From the NCBI GenBank assembly GCA_947594025.1, contig CANQDZ010000010.1:1-43931 (forward strand): a stretch of DNA of 43,931 nt, written 5' to 3'. Position 1 is the first letter of the stretch. Each line of letters starts with the position of its first letter. This stretch comes from Candidatus Gastranaerophilales bacterium. Its GTDB lineage: Bacteria; Cyanobacteriota; Vampirovibrionia; Gastranaerophilales; Gastranaerophilaceae. Position numbers and translations under genes: made by a program. The notes beneath the pieces were generated by a model. That model was given only the letters and a program-made list of their open reading frames with translations, was not told the DNA's origin and did no database searches. This document shows positions 34,448-42,789 of the stretch, piece after piece.

Positions 34448-35295
34448 ATTTTCATCTTTATTACTTTATTTGTTTCCTGTTCGCTTATGTATAAGTAGCC
34501 GTTTATAACAGCTAAACAATACGGTTTAAGAACTTTTGTAATTATAAAAGGCGCACCTTTTGGAGATACCTTTAGAATGTTTCCTTTGCCGTAATTTGCA
34601 ATGTAAACATTATCTTCTTCATCTATTGCAAGACCTACGGGACCCTGCAAAACATTTTCAGAAACATAAATGCTTTTTTGACCAAGCGGGTCTATCTTGT
34701 AGACTCTGTTTTCGCCGTAGCTTGCAATAAAAATATTTCCTTTTTTATCCCCTACAATTCCTGAAGGAGCGGGAATACCTTCTATATCCTGTGTGGTTTT
34801 TGCTCCTTCAATAGTTGTTTTATCTGCTTCTAATTGTTTTTTCTCCGCTTCGGCTAAAACCTCTTTTTGTCTTTTTATGACTTTTTCTTTTGCCTCTTGT
34901 GCTTCTTGATAAAGCTCGCTTGAAGGAGGAATTTTTGCATAATAACTTATTGAACGGCTTAAATATCCTTTTTTATACAAAAGTTCGCCAAGCATATAGC
35001 AGCTGTCATAATCGTTTGGCTCATATTTAACCGCAAGCTCGTAGTTTTTGATTGCTTCATCGATATTATTTAAAGAGAGATAAACTTGTCCTAAATTGTA
35101 ATAAGCTTCATAAAAATCAGGGTGAATGGCTACGGCTTTTTTAAATGACTCAACGGACTTATCATATTCATCATTTCCGTAAAACTCTATACCTTCATTA
35201 TATGCCTTAATTGCCTCAGAATTAATAGGTTCCGCACTTATATTAAGCACACAAAATGACAACAAAAAAAATAAAGTAAAAATAATCTTTTTCAT
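34444..35295 (-). CDS. Exported TPR and NHL-type beta-propeller protein
   Basis: A 283-residue protein with a signal peptide (about 1-21). Three tetratricopeptide repeats (about 27-130; KAYNEGIEFYGNDEYDKSVE, YYNLGQVYLSLNNIDEAI, CYMLGELLYKKGYLSRSI) are followed by a Lys/Glu-rich helix (about 135-170). Then come NHL/SMP-30-like blades (PSGIVGDKKGNIFIASYGEN, PVGLAIDEEDNVYIANYGKG). Only about three blades are present, so the propeller is incomplete or oligomeric. A scaffold or ligand-sensing role in the periplasm is inferred. Confidence 0.8.
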   Translation of the reverse strand: MKKIIFTLFFLLSFCVLNISAEPINSEAIKAYNEGIEFYGNDEYDKSVESFKKAVAIHPDFYEAYYNLGQVYLSLNNIDEAIKNYELAVKYEPNDYDSCYMLGELLYKKGYLSRSISYYAKIPPSSELYQEAQEAKEKVIKRQKEVLAEAEKKQLEADKTTIEGAKTTQDIEGIPAPSGIVGDKKGNIFIASYGENRVYKIDPLGQKSIYVSENVLQGPVGLAIDEEDNVYIANYGKGNILKVSPKGAPFIITKVLKPYCLAVINGYLYISEQETNKVIKMKI

Positions 35296-35301
35296 GCTAA
35301 A

Positions 35302-35310
35302 ATGATACCA
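35302..35310 (-). promoter_or_regulatory. Extended -10 promoter with leaderless geometry
   Basis: On the minus strand TGG-TATCAT (TGn extension, 35310-35302), six bases (tttagc), then ATG at 35295. No -35 is needed with an extended -10, and none is obvious. Confidence 0.6.
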
Positions 35311-35350
35311 TAGTTTTTAAAAAAATACCATAAATTGTAAAGGAGATAAA

Positions 35351-36541
35351 ATGAGACAATCACAAAGGCTTGATAGAATTCCACCTTATTTATTTGCAAG
35401 AATAGACGAAAAAATAGCAAAAGCAAAAGCGGAAGGAATAGATATTATTACTCTTGCAATTGGTGACCCCGATACTCCGACGGTTCAAAACGTTGTTGAC
35501 AAAATGCATACGGCAATTGATAATCCGAAAAACCATGATTATCCGCCCTATGACGGTACTCAGGAATTCAAAAAAGCCAGTGCGGATTGGCTAAAAAGAA
35601 GATTTGGCGTAGAGCTTGACTATAAAACACAGGTTCTTGCAAATATCGGTTCAAAAGAAGCAATTGCTCACGTTTTCTTTGCATACGTTGATGCGGGCGA
35701 TTATACGCTATGTCCTGACCCCGGATATCCCGTTTATCAAAATGCAACTATTCTTGCAGGTGGTATTCCTTATTCTATGCCTCTTTTGGCTGAAAACAAC
35801 TTTTTGCCCGATTTTGATAAAATCCCCGAAGATATTGCAAAAAAGGCAAAAATTATGTTCCTAAACTATCCAAACAACCCGACAGGTGCCGTTTGCGATT
35901 TGGATTTTTACAAAAAAGCAGTTGCTTACTGTAAAAAATACGATATTTTATTATGCTCAGACCAAGCATATTGCGAAATGACATTTGAAGGTTACAAAGC
36001 ACCCTCGGTTTTAGAGGTTGAAGGAGCTCAGGATATTGCAATAGAATTTTTCTCACATTCAAAATCATATAATATGACGGGATGGCGTGTCGGATTTGTT
36101 GCAGGCAACAAAGATGCAATTAAGGCGCTCGGCACAATTAAAAATAATATTGACTCGGGCGTATTCAAAGCAATTCAGGAAGCGGCGGTTGAAGCATATA
36201 ATACTCCAAAAGAAAATATTGAAAAGTTAAATAAAATGTATCAGGAAAGAAAAGAGGTTATGGAAGAAGGCTTGAGAAAGCTCGGCTGGAATGTAAAACC
36301 AAGCAAAGCGACATTTTATTTATGGCTCCCGACTCCAAAAGGTTTCACATCCGAAGAATTCGTAACCGAAATGCTTGAAAGAGCGCATGTTGTTGTACCG
36401 CCGGGAAACGGATACGGCAAATACGGCGAAGGATTTTTTAGAATTGCACTCACAAAGGATGTTGCAACAATTAAAGAAGCGCTTTCAAGAATGGAAAAAG
36501 CGGGTATTTCATACAATATGGAGAAAACGGCAGTATGCTGA
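35351..36541 (+). CDS. dapL: LL-diaminopimelate aminotransferase (PLP, fold type I)
   Basis: A 396-residue class I/II aminotransferase. Family blocks include MRQSQRLDRIPPYLFARIDE, ITLAIGDPDTPT, GSKEAIAHV, PDPGYPVY and NYPNNPTGAVCD. The PLP lysine is K238 in SHSKSYNMTGWRVGF. These match DapL, which converts tetrahydrodipicolinate directly to LL-diaminopimelate, the route used in cyanobacteria and plants for lysine and peptidoglycan. Another aminotransferase specificity cannot be excluded. Shine-Dalgarno AAGGAG. The 3' end overlaps tsaD by 7 bases. Confidence 0.85.
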   Translation: MRQSQRLDRIPPYLFARIDEKIAKAKAEGIDIITLAIGDPDTPTVQNVVDKMHTAIDNPKNHDYPPYDGTQEFKKASADWLKRRFGVELDYKTQVLANIGSKEAIAHVFFAYVDAGDYTLCPDPGYPVYQNATILAGGIPYSMPLLAENNFLPDFDKIPEDIAKKAKIMFLNYPNNPTGAVCDLDFYKKAVAYCKKYDILLCSDQAYCEMTFEGYKAPSVLEVEGAQDIAIEFFSHSKSYNMTGWRVGFVAGNKDAIKALGTIKNNIDSGVFKAIQEAAVEAYNTPKENIEKLNKMYQERKEVMEEGLRKLGWNVKPSKATFYLWLPTPKGFTSEEFVTEMLERAHVVVPPGNGYGKYGEGFFRIALTKDVATIKEALSRMEKAGISYNMEKTAVC

Positions 36542-37518
36542 TTTGCGGTATAGAATCAAGTTGTGACGAAACCGCATGCGCCATTGTCGAAGACGGCAGG
36601 CATGTGCTGTCAAGCGTGGTTGCGTCTCAAATTAAAACGCATATGCAATTTGGTGGCGTTGTACCTGAAATAGCTGCAAGAGAACATCTCGAATCGATAA
36701 ATTATGTGATTGACGAGGCTTTTAAAAAAGCAGGTATGAGACCGAGCGAGGTTGATGCTTTTGCTGCAACTATGGGACCGGGGCTTGTGGGTTCCCTGCT
36801 TGTTGGTGCAAATGCCGCAAAGACGATGTCTTTAGTTTATAAAAAACCATTTATTGCCGTTGATCACCTTCAGGCGCATGTGTGCGCTAACTTTATCGAT
36901 ACAAAAATAGCTCCTCCCTTTTTGTGTTTGCTGATAAGCGGAGGGCATACTCAGCTTATAAACATAGCAAGCTTTGACAGACAAAAAATAATTGCGGAAA
37001 CAATAGACGATGCAGTAGGCGAAGTTTATGACAAGGTTGCAAGACTTTTGGGACTTCCTTATCCGGGAGGGGTTCTGCTTGATAAAACCGCACAGAAAGG
37101 TAATCCTCATGCGTTTGAACTCCCCATAGCTCATGTTCAAAAAAATGAATTTAGTTTTTCAGGACTAAAATCGGCAGCTGCAAGACTTATTGAAAGCTTT
37201 GATAAGAAAAATGTTCCGGTTGAAGATATATGCGCAAGTTTTCAATATACGATTAAGGAAACTTTATTTAGAAAAACCGTTGATTTCGCACGTGAACTCA
37301 ACTATGACACAATAGTTCTTGCAGGCGGTGTTGCCGCAAACAGCGAAATCAGAAGAAGTTTTTCAGAACTTCATGAACCTCAAAACGGAGGTTACATTAT
37401 AAACTTTCCGGAAATGGCATACTGCACCGATAACGCTGCAATGGTTGCGTCATGCGCCTATTTTAATCCGATAAAAAGTCATGACAGTTTAACTATGGAA
37501 GTTTATTCAAGAATTTAA
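36535..37518 (+). CDS. tsaD: tRNA N6-threonylcarbamoyladenosine transferase
   Basis: A 327-residue Kae1/TsaD ASKHA-fold protein that transfers threonylcarbamoyl to A37 of ANN-decoding tRNAs with TsaB/TsaE. GIESSCDETACAIV is at the N-terminus. Metal-binding histidines are in AAREHLESI and VDHLQAHV. Nucleotide motifs are LLISGGHTQLI, PYPGGVLLDK and FSGLKSAA, with LAGGVAANSEIR near the end. Length is normal. It starts inside the dapL stop (ATGCTGA), so it is translationally coupled. Confidence 0.95.
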   Translation: MLICGIESSCDETACAIVEDGRHVLSSVVASQIKTHMQFGGVVPEIAAREHLESINYVIDEAFKKAGMRPSEVDAFAATMGPGLVGSLLVGANAAKTMSLVYKKPFIAVDHLQAHVCANFIDTKIAPPFLCLLISGGHTQLINIASFDRQKIIAETIDDAVGEVYDKVARLLGLPYPGGVLLDKTAQKGNPHAFELPIAHVQKNEFSFSGLKSAAARLIESFDKKNVPVEDICASFQYTIKETLFRKTVDFARELNYDTIVLAGGVAANSEIRRSFSELHEPQNGGYIINFPEMAYCTDNAAMVASCAYFNPIKSHDSLTMEVYSRI

Positions 37519-37553
37519 TCATCCTTAAGATATGTAAATGGTTTTACTCAAAT

Positions 37554-37581
37554 TTGATATCATATTTTTTTAAGATATAAT
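37554..37581 (+). promoter_or_regulatory. Promoter of bamA
   Basis: TTGATA (37554-37559), 16 bp, TATAAT (37576-37581). The ATG at 37621 lies 39 bases after the -10, giving a leader of about 33 bases without a clear Shine-Dalgarno. Confidence 0.7.
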
Positions 37582-37620
37582 TTTATTACACCACTGATAT
37601 ACAAAAACAGACGAATCTTA

Positions 37621-39510
37621 ATGAAAAAGATAAGTAAAACCGGAATACTTGGGATATTTATTTTTGCATTTTTACTAATGCAAAACGTTTGTTATGCGAT
37701 TGAGGATAGTAATATCGAAAGACCCGAGATGACCGAAGAAGAAATGGCGGCATCAGGCGAGGTGTACGTTAAAGATATTGAAGTTGTCGGAAATAATCTT
37801 GTAAATAAAGATTTTATCTTGAGCCAAATGACTACAAAGCAAGGTTATGTGTACGATAAAAAAGTTATTGTATCCGACCTCAATAAAATATATAAAACGG
37901 GCTTTTTTACTCAAAAGATAAGAGCAATTCCTCTAACAAGCGAAGATGACCCAAACATAACCTTAAGAATTATTGTTGAGGAAAATCCCCCCATTAAAGA
38001 ATTTACTCTCGAAGGAAACAACGTTGTTGACGACGGCGAAATTTTAGCAATTCTACAAGGGCTGGAGGGTATGCCTCAAAACGTTAATTCCATAAATCAG
38101 GCGATAGAGCAGATACAAGATTTATATTCAATCAAAGGTTATATTCTATCCCGCGTAACCGTTGTACAGGATGACCCTGACGGCGTTGTAAACATTGTTA
38201 TTAACGAAGGCATTATTCAGGATGTTGTGGTTGACGGCAACTACAAAACAAAAGACTTCATTGTAAAAAGAAATATGCTGCTTCAACCGGGCACCGTGTA
38301 TAACGAAAACACAACAAGGAGCGATATATTAAAGCTTATGGGAACACAAGCCTTTAGTGATGTTACCCGTGATATAGAAATGGACCCTGAAACGGGCGAA
38401 TATGTCGTAAATATAAACTTAGAGGAGCAAAGAACCGGTAAAATATCAATTGGTGTTGGTATTGATTCGTCATCCGGTTTCTTTGGCTCCATCGGTTTTG
38501 GCGAAAATAACTTTAGAGGTTTAGGACAAAAACTTAACCTTAACGTTATGGCAGGTACGGGTGTCTTGATGAGTGACGAGAGTATATTGAGCCGTCCAAA
38601 CTATCAGGTTGAGTTATCATTTTTGGAACCATATTTTAAAAGTGAACGCAACTCTATAGGATACAGAGCATACTTTAGAAGTTTAGGAAGCTATCAGGTT
38701 CCCTTATCAATTGAACAAAAAATCGGACTTGAAGGAACTTTGACAAGAAGGTTTAGCTCTTATAAAAACTTAATGGGAAGCATAAGCTTTGGTGTTGAAA
38801 ACGTAAACATGAAGGAAGGCGACGATTATAAGATGAAGCAGTTATATGCTTATCATAATATTCCGTGGTCAAGACGTGAAGAACAACTTGAAGGAGGTTT
38901 CTTTATAAGGTTAACTCCCACACTTGTATATGATACAAGAGATAATGTTATTAACCCCCGTCGCGGCGGTATTGCAAGCTTGAGCTTCGAAGAAAACATA
39001 AATTTATCCGATATATCTCATACATTTGGTAAACTCAATGGTGTAATTAAGAAATTTATCCCCATGGGAAGAAAATCATCTTTTGTCTTAACTGCTAAGG
39101 CGGGCGGTAATCTTCACGGCACAATGCCGGAATTTGCGGCATACAGAATGGGCGGCCCTTATTCTGTCCGCGGTTTCAACATTTCAGAGGTCGGTACAGG
39201 TACAGGATTTGTTATGGGTTCAGCAGAATTTAGAATTCCGCTTCCTTTCATCGACAGACTTACAACAAATTCATTCTTAAACAACATAAGAATTGCGGGT
39301 TTTGTTGATGCGGGTAAAATCTTCTCATCTACTTTAACCGATACGCTTTATGACAGACCGGGATACGCAATTTCAGCCGGCGTCGGACTCAGATTATTTA
39401 TACCGGGACTTGGACCTGTCAGCTTCGATTATGGTATACCGCTTACAAATACAAAAGGTGTTGACAGAAAGAACGGTTTCTTTACGTTTGGCATGGGCGA
39501 CATGCTGTAG
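37621..39510 (+). CDS. bamA: Outer-membrane assembly factor BamA (Omp85), three POTRA domains
   Basis: A 629-residue protein with a signal peptide (about 1-28, cleaved near CYAIED). Three POTRA domains follow (about 47-122, 125-198, 199-272; VKDIEVVGNNLVNKDFILSQ, KEFTLEGNNVVDDGEILAIL, VVDGNYKTKDFIVKR), then a 16-strand barrel with the hallmark GGPYSVRGF. It inserts beta-barrel proteins into the outer membrane. Three POTRAs rather than the five of proteobacterial BamA resemble cyanobacterial Omp85. The C-terminus is GMGDML, not the usual terminal aromatic. The next gene is another envelope protein. Confidence 0.9.
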   Translation: MKKISKTGILGIFIFAFLLMQNVCYAIEDSNIERPEMTEEEMAASGEVYVKDIEVVGNNLVNKDFILSQMTTKQGYVYDKKVIVSDLNKIYKTGFFTQKIRAIPLTSEDDPNITLRIIVEENPPIKEFTLEGNNVVDDGEILAILQGLEGMPQNVNSINQAIEQIQDLYSIKGYILSRVTVVQDDPDGVVNIVINEGIIQDVVVDGNYKTKDFIVKRNMLLQPGTVYNENTTRSDILKLMGTQAFSDVTRDIEMDPETGEYVVNINLEEQRTGKISIGVGIDSSSGFFGSIGFGENNFRGLGQKLNLNVMAGTGVLMSDESILSRPNYQVELSFLEPYFKSERNSIGYRAYFRSLGSYQVPLSIEQKIGLEGTLTRRFSSYKNLMGSISFGVENVNMKEGDDYKMKQLYAYHNIPWSRREEQLEGGFFIRLTPTLVYDTRDNVINPRRGGIASLSFEENINLSDISHTFGKLNGVIKKFIPMGRKSSFVLTAKAGGNLHGTMPEFAAYRMGGPYSVRGFNISEVGTGTGFVMGSAEFRIPLPFIDRLTTNSFLNNIRIAGFVDAGKIFSSTLTDTLYDRPGYAISAGVGLRLFIPGLGPVSFDYGIPLTNTKGVDRKNGFFTFGMGDML

Positions 39511-39574
39511 CTTAATCAAAAAAATAAAACCAAAAAGAACCGTCACGGCATTTATTTCTAATTTTTACATACAC

Positions 39575-39603
39575 TTGACATTATTTCATATTCAAAGTAA
39601 TCT
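39575..39603 (+). promoter_or_regulatory. Candidate promoter of the fusion-channel gene
   Basis: Perfect TTGACA (39575-39580), 17 bp, weak TAATCT (39598-39603). Confidence 0.5.
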
Positions 39604-39604
39604 A

Positions 39605-39637
39605 TTTTTGAAAATGACATAGGTCTGTTTTCAAAAA
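39605..39637 (+). repeat. Perfect inverted repeat at the ribosome-binding site
   Basis: Ten-bp arms TTTTTGAAAA (39605-39614) and TTTTCAAAAA (39628-39637) with a 13-nt loop; the second arm runs into the Shine-Dalgarno AAGGAG (39636-39641) of the gene at 39647. Confidence 0.7.
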
Positions 39638-39646
39638 GGAGAAGGT

Positions 39647-42091
39647 ATGAAAAGATTTTATGCGGCGTCTGTGGCGATGCTGTTTTTGGCAGCTTTTGTG
39701 TTTATGCCCGCGGCTTTTGCTATTCAAAACACAAAAAGCGTACAAACAAAAAAGAGTGTAAAAACTGCGCCGTCAGTTGAAATTGCATTTGTTTTTGATA
39801 GCAATGCGGAAAAAACCGAGCAAATTACAAAAGAGTACAGACCCATAATATCAAAATCATTGCTTCCCGAATACAAAGCGGTATTTTCAGATGATTTAGT
39901 ATTTAAAGGCGACTGGACCCAAAAAGGTTCAATAGAAGCTGCAAATAAAGCACTTCAATCAAAAGCAAAAATTATCATATGTTTTGGATATTGGTCAGGC
40001 GAGTATCTGAAAAATAAGAAGGACAAAACAAAAAGTGTTATCATTGTTGACCAGTATGCAATCAGGGGTTTTAGCGATAAGTTTTTTAACCCCGTTCAAC
40101 AATCCGTTAACGATTTTGTTGTATTCCAAAGAATTATGCCAAGTCTTGGAAAGACTGCAATTCTGTTAAACGAAAGAGTTTATAATTCAAGAAACGACTG
40201 GTATGCTCTTGCGGAGAAGGGATTTAAAGAAAAAGATTGCGATATCGATTTTGTTATCCTCCCGGTAAACAATAACATAACGCAATCCTTAAACGATATT
40301 CCGGATGATGTTCAATCAGCATACATAACGCAGGTTTATAACCTTACTCTTGCAGAAAGACAAGAGCTTTATGAAGGGTTGAAGGAAAGAAAAATAGCCT
40401 CTTTCTCATCAATGGGACAAGATGACGTTGAAGCAGGTGCGCTATTTGGTACATCCACTCAAGATTTAGACCAAAAACTTGCCGAAATGGCTTCATTTAG
40501 CATTAAAAATGTAATCAAGGGCGGTGTTGTACAAAGCAGACCCGTTGTTATTACCGATAACAACGTTCTTTACTTTAATGAGGACACGGCAAAAGCGATT
40601 GGTTATCAACCGCACATAAGATTGCTGAAAAGCGTTGTTGTAATTTCAAAAGAAAGACCAAAAGAGCTTGATTTATCGTATGTATTCAAAACTTTTGAAG
40701 ACCGAAACTTGTCCGTGCAAAGAAAGAAATTTTTGGTCAGCGCAGCAAGAAGATCACTTGCAAGCGCTTACTTAAGATATTTACCCTCCGCACGTGTAAG
40801 CCTTGGCGGACAATGGTACAACGGAGATTATGCATATTCTTATCAAGATGTTCCGACAAAAGCCGGAGCAGTCACGTTTGGTGTTGATCAGGTAATTTAT
40901 TCACCTGACCTTGTCACAAACATCATTGTTAAGCACAAAAGAGTGAAATTTGATAAGGCGGAAAAAGTTCTTACGGAACAAAACTTAGAGCTTGAGGTTG
41001 CCCAGCTATATGTTGAAACCTTAATGCTTAAAAACAAAATTGATGTTCAGGAAGAATATGTTAAAGAAGTCAGGGACAATGTTGCGATTGCAAAAACAAG
41101 AATGCTGTCGGGTTTTTGCGGAAAAGAGGAAGTTCTCAGGTGGACAGGCGAATTAAATAAGGCGGAAGAAGAACTTCTTGTCCTAAATGCAGCATACGAT
41201 AATATGAAAATACATATTAGCCAGATGTTATATTCCGATCAAACACTTGATTATTCACTTAAGGCGCTTACAACGGATGACCCTTCATTTTTCTTGTCAG
41301 ATATAAATTTGATTGACCACATAAGAACGCCTGAAAAAATCAGCCAATTAACTCAAATGCTTATTAAAGCCGCCATTGTTTTAGCTCCCGAAACAACAAA
41401 ACTTAAGGCGGCAATTGCAATGAAAAAGGCAGAAATGGCAAATTATGCACAAAAATTCATTCTTCCAAACGCTAAAATCAGCTACGAATATACTAATCAA
41501 TTTGGACGTGAGTTACCTTATTATGATTACATTTCAGGCAATATCCCAGGTGTAAACGGACTTAAACAACTAAGATACACGTTTGGCGACGGCTCCATGA
41601 ATGTATTAAACGAAAATTCCCACAGATTATTCATCGGTGCCGAATGGAGACCGATTGAAGGCGGTACAAAAATTGCCGAAATTGCAAGATGCAAATCCGA
41701 ATTAAATGAACTTCGTGCATACTTGGACGAGGTTGAAACCGAGATTGAAATGTCAATCAGATCGGTTGTTAATCGTGCCGTTGCAAGATATCTTTGCATT
41801 GAAAGAGCATACAGGGCAATGTTTGCAGAGGAAGAAAACTACAAAATGGTTAAAGCTAATTACCTTAAAAATAAAGCAACAATTGCTCAAACACTCGACG
41901 CTCTGCAAGTTGCAAACAATGCAAAACATGAAGCTAAAAATTCCCAGTACGAATTTTTTAAAGAATTAATATGGGTACAAAGAGCGCTGGTATCTGTTAA
42001 CTGGCAAAATGCAAGTGAAGACTCTAAAAACTTCATTAAAAATTTAGGTCAGGTATTACCTGCGGAAAAGGATATAGACGTTAGTCTTTAG
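39647..42091 (+). CDS. Fusion of an ABC-type substrate-binding domain with a TolC-like outer-membrane channel
   Basis: An 814-residue protein with a signal peptide (about 1-26). Residues about 45-345 look like an ABC_sub_bind/periplasmic-binding-protein type 1 fold: VEIAFVFDSNAEKTEQITKE, AKIIICFGYWSGEYL, a hinge near PSLGKTAILLNERVYNSR and VEAGALFGTSTQ. Residues about 360-800 are TolC-like, with long alternating helices (KAEKVLTEQNLELEVAQLYV, AIAMKKAEMANYAQKFILPN), the first beta stretch YLPSARVSLGGQWYNG, and an internal repeat of that pattern near ILPNAKISYEYTNQFG. Export or sensing at the outer membrane is inferred. The two domains are usually separate proteins. The 3' end overlaps the convergent gene by 11 bases. 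Confidence 0.82.
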   Translation: MKRFYAASVAMLFLAAFVFMPAAFAIQNTKSVQTKKSVKTAPSVEIAFVFDSNAEKTEQITKEYRPIISKSLLPEYKAVFSDDLVFKGDWTQKGSIEAANKALQSKAKIIICFGYWSGEYLKNKKDKTKSVIIVDQYAIRGFSDKFFNPVQQSVNDFVVFQRIMPSLGKTAILLNERVYNSRNDWYALAEKGFKEKDCDIDFVILPVNNNITQSLNDIPDDVQSAYITQVYNLTLAERQELYEGLKERKIASFSSMGQDDVEAGALFGTSTQDLDQKLAEMASFSIKNVIKGGVVQSRPVVITDNNVLYFNEDTAKAIGYQPHIRLLKSVVVISKERPKELDLSYVFKTFEDRNLSVQRKKFLVSAARRSLASAYLRYLPSARVSLGGQWYNGDYAYSYQDVPTKAGAVTFGVDQVIYSPDLVTNIIVKHKRVKFDKAEKVLTEQNLELEVAQLYVETLMLKNKIDVQEEYVKEVRDNVAIAKTRMLSGFCGKEEVLRWTGELNKAEEELLVLNAAYDNMKIHISQMLYSDQTLDYSLKALTTDDPSFFLSDINLIDHIRTPEKISQLTQMLIKAAIVLAPETTKLKAAIAMKKAEMANYAQKFILPNAKISYEYTNQFGRELPYYDYISGNIPGVNGLKQLRYTFGDGSMNVLNENSHRLFIGAEWRPIEGGTKIAEIARCKSELNELRAYLDEVETEIEMSIRSVVNRAVARYLCIERAYRAMFAEEENYKMVKANYLKNKATIAQTLDALQVANNAKHEAKNSQYEFFKELIWVQRALVSVNWQNASEDSKNFIKNLGQVLPAEKDIDVSL

Positions 42092-42635
42092 TCTCAAGCT
42101 GCCGCATTTCAAAGTAAAGGGATTTTCTTACATAAATGTGGCTTACAAAAGATAATACCGCAGAGCGAAAGCTCTCGAACAAAGGAGTTTTCTTAGATGC
42201 GGACACCTGTTCGATTTGAGAAAACTTTCTTGTTGCAAAGGTAGTGTTCAGTGCATTTTCAAGTTCGTTGCAAAAGTAATTATACGCTACATCTTCAGGA
42301 TATTGTTTTAACGCAATCTTAATTAAATTTGCAATATCGGGTATGGGGAGAATTTGTTTTAAAATTCCAATTACAATTAAATTCATCATATGTATCTTGG
42401 TATATTTTTTCTTAATCGGAGGTAATATAATTTTCTTTTGTACGTAGTTATTTATCATCGAGGGAGTCAAGTATTTTTCCTCTCCGGGCATCACAAATTC
42501 ATTCAAGTATTTATCAAGAAAAAATATTAACTGCTCCATATACAAGCCAAAGTCACTGAATTCATCATATCTTGGAAGTTTATATTGAGCTAACCTTTTT
42601 GCTACTTCTGTGTCTTCAAAAAATATTTCTTTCAT
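42081..42635 (-). CDS. DUF1836-family protein, probable transcription regulator
   Basis: A 184-residue protein. The core LTPSMINNYVQKKIILPPIK, then KYTKIHMMNLIVIGILKQIL matches DUF1836, mostly known from Firmicutes and resembling a MerR-like winged helix. No signal peptide or membrane helix. It is divergent from the pilin-like gene with a short shared control region, so it could regulate it; inference only. It has a leaderless promoter. Confidence 0.75.
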   Translation of the reverse strand: MKEIFFEDTEVAKRLAQYKLPRYDEFSDFGLYMEQLIFFLDKYLNEFVMPGEEKYLTPSMINNYVQKKIILPPIKKKYTKIHMMNLIVIGILKQILPIPDIANLIKIALKQYPEDVAYNYFCNELENALNTTFATRKFSQIEQVSASKKTPLFESFRSAVLSFVSHIYVRKSLYFEMRQLETKD

Positions 42636-42641
42636 ATCTAT

Positions 42642-42670
42642 ATTTTAATTTAAATAAAATATTTTTTCAA
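42642..42670 (-). promoter_or_regulatory. Promoter of the DUF1836 gene, leaderless geometry
   Basis: On the minus strand: TTGAAA (42670-42665), 17 bp, TAAAAT (42647-42642), six bases (atagat), ATG at 42635. The cleanest example of the pattern. Confidence 0.8.
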
Positions 42671-42724
42671 TTAGATTATCTGTTTTTTAAAATCAGATTA
42701 TGAAATATATTGATAGCCCTCGTC

Positions 42725-42752
42725 TTGAAAAATTTAGAAAAACTGCTATAAT
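42725..42752 (+). promoter_or_regulatory. Promoter of the pilin-like gene
   Basis: TTGAAA (42725-42730), 16 bp, TATAAT (42747-42752). It lies downstream of an in-frame ATG at 42700, so the transcript starts near 42759 and the ATG at 42790 must be the start. Confidence 0.7.
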
Positions 42753-42789
42753 CAAAATAGAAACTCGGTTGGATACAGGAGTATATTCC

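Noticed and set aside
42700-42789. 30-residue N-terminal extension of the pilin-like protein
   Set aside because: A good promoter lies inside it, and the pilin leader, Shine-Dalgarno and cleavage site fit the ATG at 42790.
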